Below are positions 63,007 to 64,000 of a stretch of 64,000 nucleotides of DNA, one piece after another. Within the stretch, counting starts at the first letter, position 1, and each line of letters begins with the position of its first letter. The position numbers and the translations under genes were made by a program. This stretch comes from Larus michahellis (Eukaryota > Chordata > Aves > Charadriiformes > Laridae), in NCBI RefSeq assembly GCF_964199755.1, contig NC_133926.1, positions 310,001 to 374,000 on the forward strand. Reading direction: 5' to 3'. The notes under the pieces were generated by a model that was given only the letters and a program-made list of their open reading frames with translations, did not search any database and was not told where the DNA came from.

Positions 63007-64000
63007 TCAAGAGACAGAACCCCCCGCCACGTCCCCTCCGTTCTGGGGCTCCGTGCCCCCCGCCGGCCCCCAGCCCAGGCGCCGCCGCACCGCGCCGGGC
63101 AGAAAACTCTGCAAAAAGTGAAAAAAGTCCCGAAAAAGCGGCCCGGGGGGGGTTGGGGAGGGGACCAGGCGCAGGAGGACCCGCGTCTCCCGCCGGGTGG
63201 TGGCCGGGCGGGCGCTGGCCTCGAATTGCAGCAGCGGCTGCGGCGTCCCCTCGGCGTCCCCTTGTCCCACGATGGTCTCCGAAACCTTCTGCTCCAGCTC
63301 CAGGGAGTCGCCCTCCGGCTCCTCGGCGTCGTCCCCGTGACGCAGCTGACGGCGGACGCGGCGTCGTCCCGTCCACACGCGGTGCCGGACGGCGCAGCTC
63401 CAATTCGCCACCGCCGCCTCCTCGGGGACGTTGGGACGCGGTTTCTTCCCGCCCGGGAGCGCGGAGCCGTTTGTCACCTCCGACCGGTGACGCTTGGAAC
63501 CCACCACCGCCGTCTCCTCCACATCCGGCTCCGCGTCTTCCTCGGATGGCGCCGAGTCCTCCAGGATCCCGCATTCCTCGTTGGAAGCTCTCGGCGTCTT
63601 CCCGGCGGCGCAGTCGCACTTGAGAACGTCCCTCAGCACGAAGGCGATGGCGGCGCAGACCTCCCAAAACCAAGGACCGCGACCAGCGAGCTGCCGGCAG
63701 CCGCCGGCGACATCCAAAGGGATGGAAATGAGGAAAACGCCGGCGTTGCCCGCTCCCGGCTCTACCGCGCCGGGTTGGAAGAGCCGCGTCAGCCCCCAGG
63801 CGCGGCCTTTGCTGGATTTGCGGCAGTATTGCAGGCTGCGGCAATATTTGGCGGCGGCGCGACAGCAGTGGCCGAAACGGGCGGCCGTTTTCTCGTTGAC
63901 GTTGGCCGCCACGTTGTGGCTCAGCTCGAAGGGGTCCTGCAGGTTGAAGGGTCCCAATTTCAAGCCCTCGGGGACGTCGGGGGACGGCAGCGGCAGCGCT
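63007..64000 (-). CDS. TUT1: TUT1 (Star-PAP), C-terminal part; 5' part beyond window
   Basis: Nuclear terminal uridylyltransferase that extends the 3' end of U6 snRNA and polyadenylates a set of mRNAs under PIPKI-alpha control. One open exon runs from the window edge to the TGA at 63007-63009, about 330 residues. It begins inside the PAP-associated domain (GPFNLQDPFELSHNVAANVN), then CCRAAAKYCRSLQYCRKSSK and WGLTRLFQPG. An acidic/basic low-conservation stretch with nuclear-localisation-like KRHR and GGKKPRP follows. The C-terminal RNA-binding (KA1-like) part contains WSCAVRHRVWTGRRRVRRQL and FFHFLQSFLPGAVRRRL. All match human TUT1 in order. The catalytic core, RRM and zinc finger lie to the right of the window. 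Confidence 0.95.
   Translation of the reverse strand, partial: ALPLPSPDVPEGLKLGPFNLQDPFELSHNVAANVNEKTAARFGHCCRAAAKYCRSLQYCRKSSKGRAWGLTRLFQPGAVEPGAGNAGVFLISIPLDVAGGCRQLAGRGPWFWEVCAAIAFVLRDVLKCDCAAGKTPRASNEECGILEDSAPSEEDAEPDVEETAVVGSKRHRSEVTNGSALPGGKKPRPNVPEEAAVANWSCAVRHRVWTGRRRVRRQLRHGDDAEEPEGDSLELEQKVSETIVGQGDAEGTPQPLLQFEASARPATTRRETRVLLRLVPSPTPPGPLFRDFFHFLQSFLPGAVRRRLGWGPAGGTEPQNGGDVAGGSVS

Overview
The window is vertebrate nuclear DNA, almost certainly from a bird. The genes are spliced, with short exons and canonical GT-AG introns. CR1 LINEs of the avian/reptilian type are scattered through the right half. The composition is extremely GC-rich, and nearly every intron carries its own minisatellite, as on gene-dense avian dot microchromosomes. 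All gene calls come from translating exons and matching them to remembered vertebrate proteins; no database was searched.

Left block (1-35,000), matching human 11q13.1: ZFTA (minus, partial), MARK2 (plus, 19 coding exons), RCOR2 (minus, 12 exons), NAA40 (plus, 8 exons), COX8A (plus, 2 exons). ZFTA and MARK2 are head to head. MARK2 and RCOR2 converge, with poly(A) signals about 180 bases apart. RCOR2 and NAA40 diverge from a CpG/NRF1-rich region. Right block (35,000-64,000), matching human 11q12.3: STX5 (plus, 10 exons), NXF1 (plus, 20 exons), TMEM223 (plus, 2 exons), a cluster of three identical U2 snRNA genes, and the C-terminal part of TUT1 (minus, running off the right edge). The COX8A-STX5 interval is therefore a synteny junction relative to human.

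The 52-63 kb segment is the mobile-element region. It holds U2 copy 1, a nested pair of CR1 LINEs, a broken minus-strand endogenous retrovirus, another CR1, the inverted pair of U2 copies 2 and 3, a pyrimidine tract and a last CR1 before TUT1.

The genes share housekeeping roles rather than a pathway: cell polarity kinase (MARK2), LSD1 corepressor (RCOR2), histone N-terminal acetylation (NAA40), respiratory chain (COX8A, TMEM223), ER-Golgi fusion (STX5), mRNA export (NXF1), splicing (U2) and U6 snRNA/mRNA tailing (TUT1). The strongest signal beyond ordinary genes is in the large NXF1 intron. It contains a near-perfect constitutive transport element, an open frame from the upstream exon that stops inside that element, and a 36-codon in-frame cassette exon with tandem donor sites.
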